Of a stretch of DNA of 64,000 nt, positions 62,888-64,000 are shown in pieces (position 1 is the first letter of the stretch; each line of letters opens with the position of its first letter). Origin of the DNA: Chryseobacterium sp. G0201. Lineage in GTDB: Bacteria > Bacteroidota > Bacteroidia > Flavobacteriales > Weeksellaceae. Under the pieces are notes generated by a model. That model ran no database searches and was not told the origin of the DNA. It was given only the letters and a program-made list of their open reading frames with translations. A program made the translations under genes and the position numbers. The stretch is taken from contig NZ_CP033917.1 in the NCBI RefSeq assembly GCF_003815655.1, positions 1,860,001 through 1,924,000 on the forward strand. The letters run 5' to 3'.

Positions 62888-64000
62888 ATGGAAGAATGTT
62901 GCAGTACAAAACCTAAAAAAGAACATAATCACAATCATGAAGGTCACGATCACGACCATTCTCATGATATGGGAGATCAATCTACGTTTCAGATGTTTAT
63001 TCCTGCGATCATTTCTTTTTCTTTATTATTAATAGGAATAGCTTTAGATTATTATATAAAACCCGATTGGTTTTCGGGCTGGATTCGCTTGGTTTGGTAT
63101 TTAATTGCTTACGTTCCTGTCGGACTTCCTGTTTTAAAAGAAGCGTATGAAAGCATTACTAAAGGTGATGTGTTTTCAGAGTTTTTTTTAATGGGAATAG
63201 CGACGGTGGGAGCTTTTTCAATCGGAGAGTATCCTGAAGGGGTCGCTGTAATGCTTTTTTATTCTGTAGGTGAAGTTTTTCAGGCAATGGCAGTCACCAG
63301 AGCAAAACGTAATATTAAATCTTTGCTTGATCAGCGTCCGGATGAGGTTACGATCTTAAAAGAAGGAAAACCTGAAATGGTAAAAGCAGAAAAAGTAAAT
63401 ATCGGTGAAATTATTCAGTTGAAATCCGGGGAAAAACTAGGATTGGACGGCGAACTGATTTCAGATAAAGCTTCGTTTAATACAGCTGCGCTTACGGGAG
63501 AAAGTAAACCGGACACAAAAATAAAAGGCGAAACGGTACTGGCAGGAATGATCAATCTAAATACAGTAAGTCAGGTAAAAGTAACGACAGCCTATAAAGA
63601 CAGTAAGCTAAGTAAAATTCTAGAAATGGTTCAGAATGCGACAGCTCAAAAGGCTCCGACAGAACTTTTCATCAGAAAATTTGCGAAAATTTATACTCCG
63701 ATTGTTGTATTTCTTGCGATTGGAATTACTTTGTTGCCTTACTTTTTTGTAGCCGATTATCAGTTTAGAGATTGGTTGTATAGAGCGTTGATCTTCCTTG
63801 TAATCTCTTGTCCGTGTGCTTTGGTGATTTCAATTCCGTTAGGATATTTCGGAGGAATTGGAGCAGGAAGTAGAAACGGAATTTTATTTAAAGGAAGTAA
63901 TTTCTTAGATGTTCTCGCAAATGTTCAAAATGTGGTGATGGATAAAACCGGTACCATGACGGAAGGAGTTTTCAAAGTTCAGGAAGTTAATTTTAAGACT
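62888..64000 (+). CDS. Heavy-metal P1B-type ATPase, partial (runs off the window)
   Basis: 371 codons are present from the ATG at 62888 to the window end without a stop. The N-terminus is MEECCSTKPKKEHNHNHEG followed by more HDHDHSHD, a Cys/His-rich tail in place of the usual heavy-metal-associated domain. Membrane helices follow, then the actuator LTGESKP. The ion-binding motif is C308-P-C310 in SCPCALV and the phosphorylated aspartate is D352 in DKTGTMTEG. It is a Zn/Cd/Pb- or Cu-type exporter. It follows the Fur-family gene after 45 bases. The nucleotide-binding domain lies outside the window. Confidence 0.93.
   Translation, partial: MEECCSTKPKKEHNHNHEGHDHDHSHDMGDQSTFQMFIPAIISFSLLLIGIALDYYIKPDWFSGWIRLVWYLIAYVPVGLPVLKEAYESITKGDVFSEFFLMGIATVGAFSIGEYPEGVAVMLFYSVGEVFQAMAVTRAKRNIKSLLDQRPDEVTILKEGKPEMVKAEKVNIGEIIQLKSGEKLGLDGELISDKASFNTAALTGESKPDTKIKGETVLAGMINLNTVSQVKVTTAYKDSKLSKILEMVQNATAQKAPTELFIRKFAKIYTPIVVFLAIGITLLPYFFVADYQFRDWLYRALIFLVISCPCALVISIPLGYFGGIGAGSRNGILFKGSNFLDVLANVQNVVMDKTGTMTEGVFKVQEVNFKT

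Overview
The window looks like a chromosomal segment of a Bacteroidetes bacterium of the Flavobacteriia, most likely Chryseobacterium or a close relative. The evidence is the AT-rich composition, two SusC/SusD pairs, promoters of the Bacteroidetes type (TTG, about 19 bases, TAnnTTTG), lack of Shine-Dalgarno spacing, a bacillithiol gene (bshC), a GYDIA-type GHMP kinase and a 1000-residue IF-2. The genus is inferred from gene content and style, not from an alignment.

Positions 1-8094 (+ strand) hold the tail of a methyltransferase gene and an acyl-modification cassette. Two MBOAT acyltransferase + SGNH-like pairs flank a core of FkbH-like protein, acyl carrier protein, MaoC-like hotdog protein and short-chain reductase. 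This reads as a machine that builds an unusual acyl group on a carrier protein and places it on a surface glycan. Positions 8091-29719 (- strand) hold a large surface-polysaccharide locus. RfbA and RfbB make dTDP-4-keto-6-deoxyglucose, which feeds two amino-sugar branches (FdtA/FdtB/FdtC-like for a 3-acetamido sugar, WecE/WecD-like for a 4-acetamido sugar). A UDP-sugar dehydrogenase and an AsnB-type amidotransferase suggest an amidated uronic acid. About eight GT-A-type glycosyltransferases, one GT-C-like membrane protein, a methyltransferase and an ABC exporter (Wzm/Wzt with a C-terminal glycan-recognition-type domain) complete it. No initiating phosphoglycosyltransferase, Wzx/Wzy or ligase is in the window.

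Positions 29720-34790 (+) hold the rimP-nusA-infB translation/transcription operon, with its own promoter and a terminator-like hairpin in the leader. A gene-free kilobase with several hairpins follows, then the first SusC/SusD pair (35813-40063). Positions 40201-49350 (+) hold a putative porin, bshC, a four-LysM protein with a periplasmic-binding-like domain, fabD, a GHMP kinase and pckA. A long inverted repeat separates pckA from the convergent aroQ.

Positions 50117-54822 hold the most striking regulatory assembly: a palindrome over the -35-like box of a promoter, a canonical SAM-I riboswitch, an intrinsic terminator, and then a second SusC/SusD pair. This implies that a TonB-dependent nutrient importer is switched off by S-adenosylmethionine. 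A GT-C-like membrane protein (- strand) follows. The window ends in a metal-resistance island (56221-64000, +): a small cysteine-rich exported protein, a natural fusion of a CusA/CzcA RND pump with a TolC-like outer-membrane channel, its adaptor, a Fur-family regulator and a P-type metal ATPase that runs off the end.
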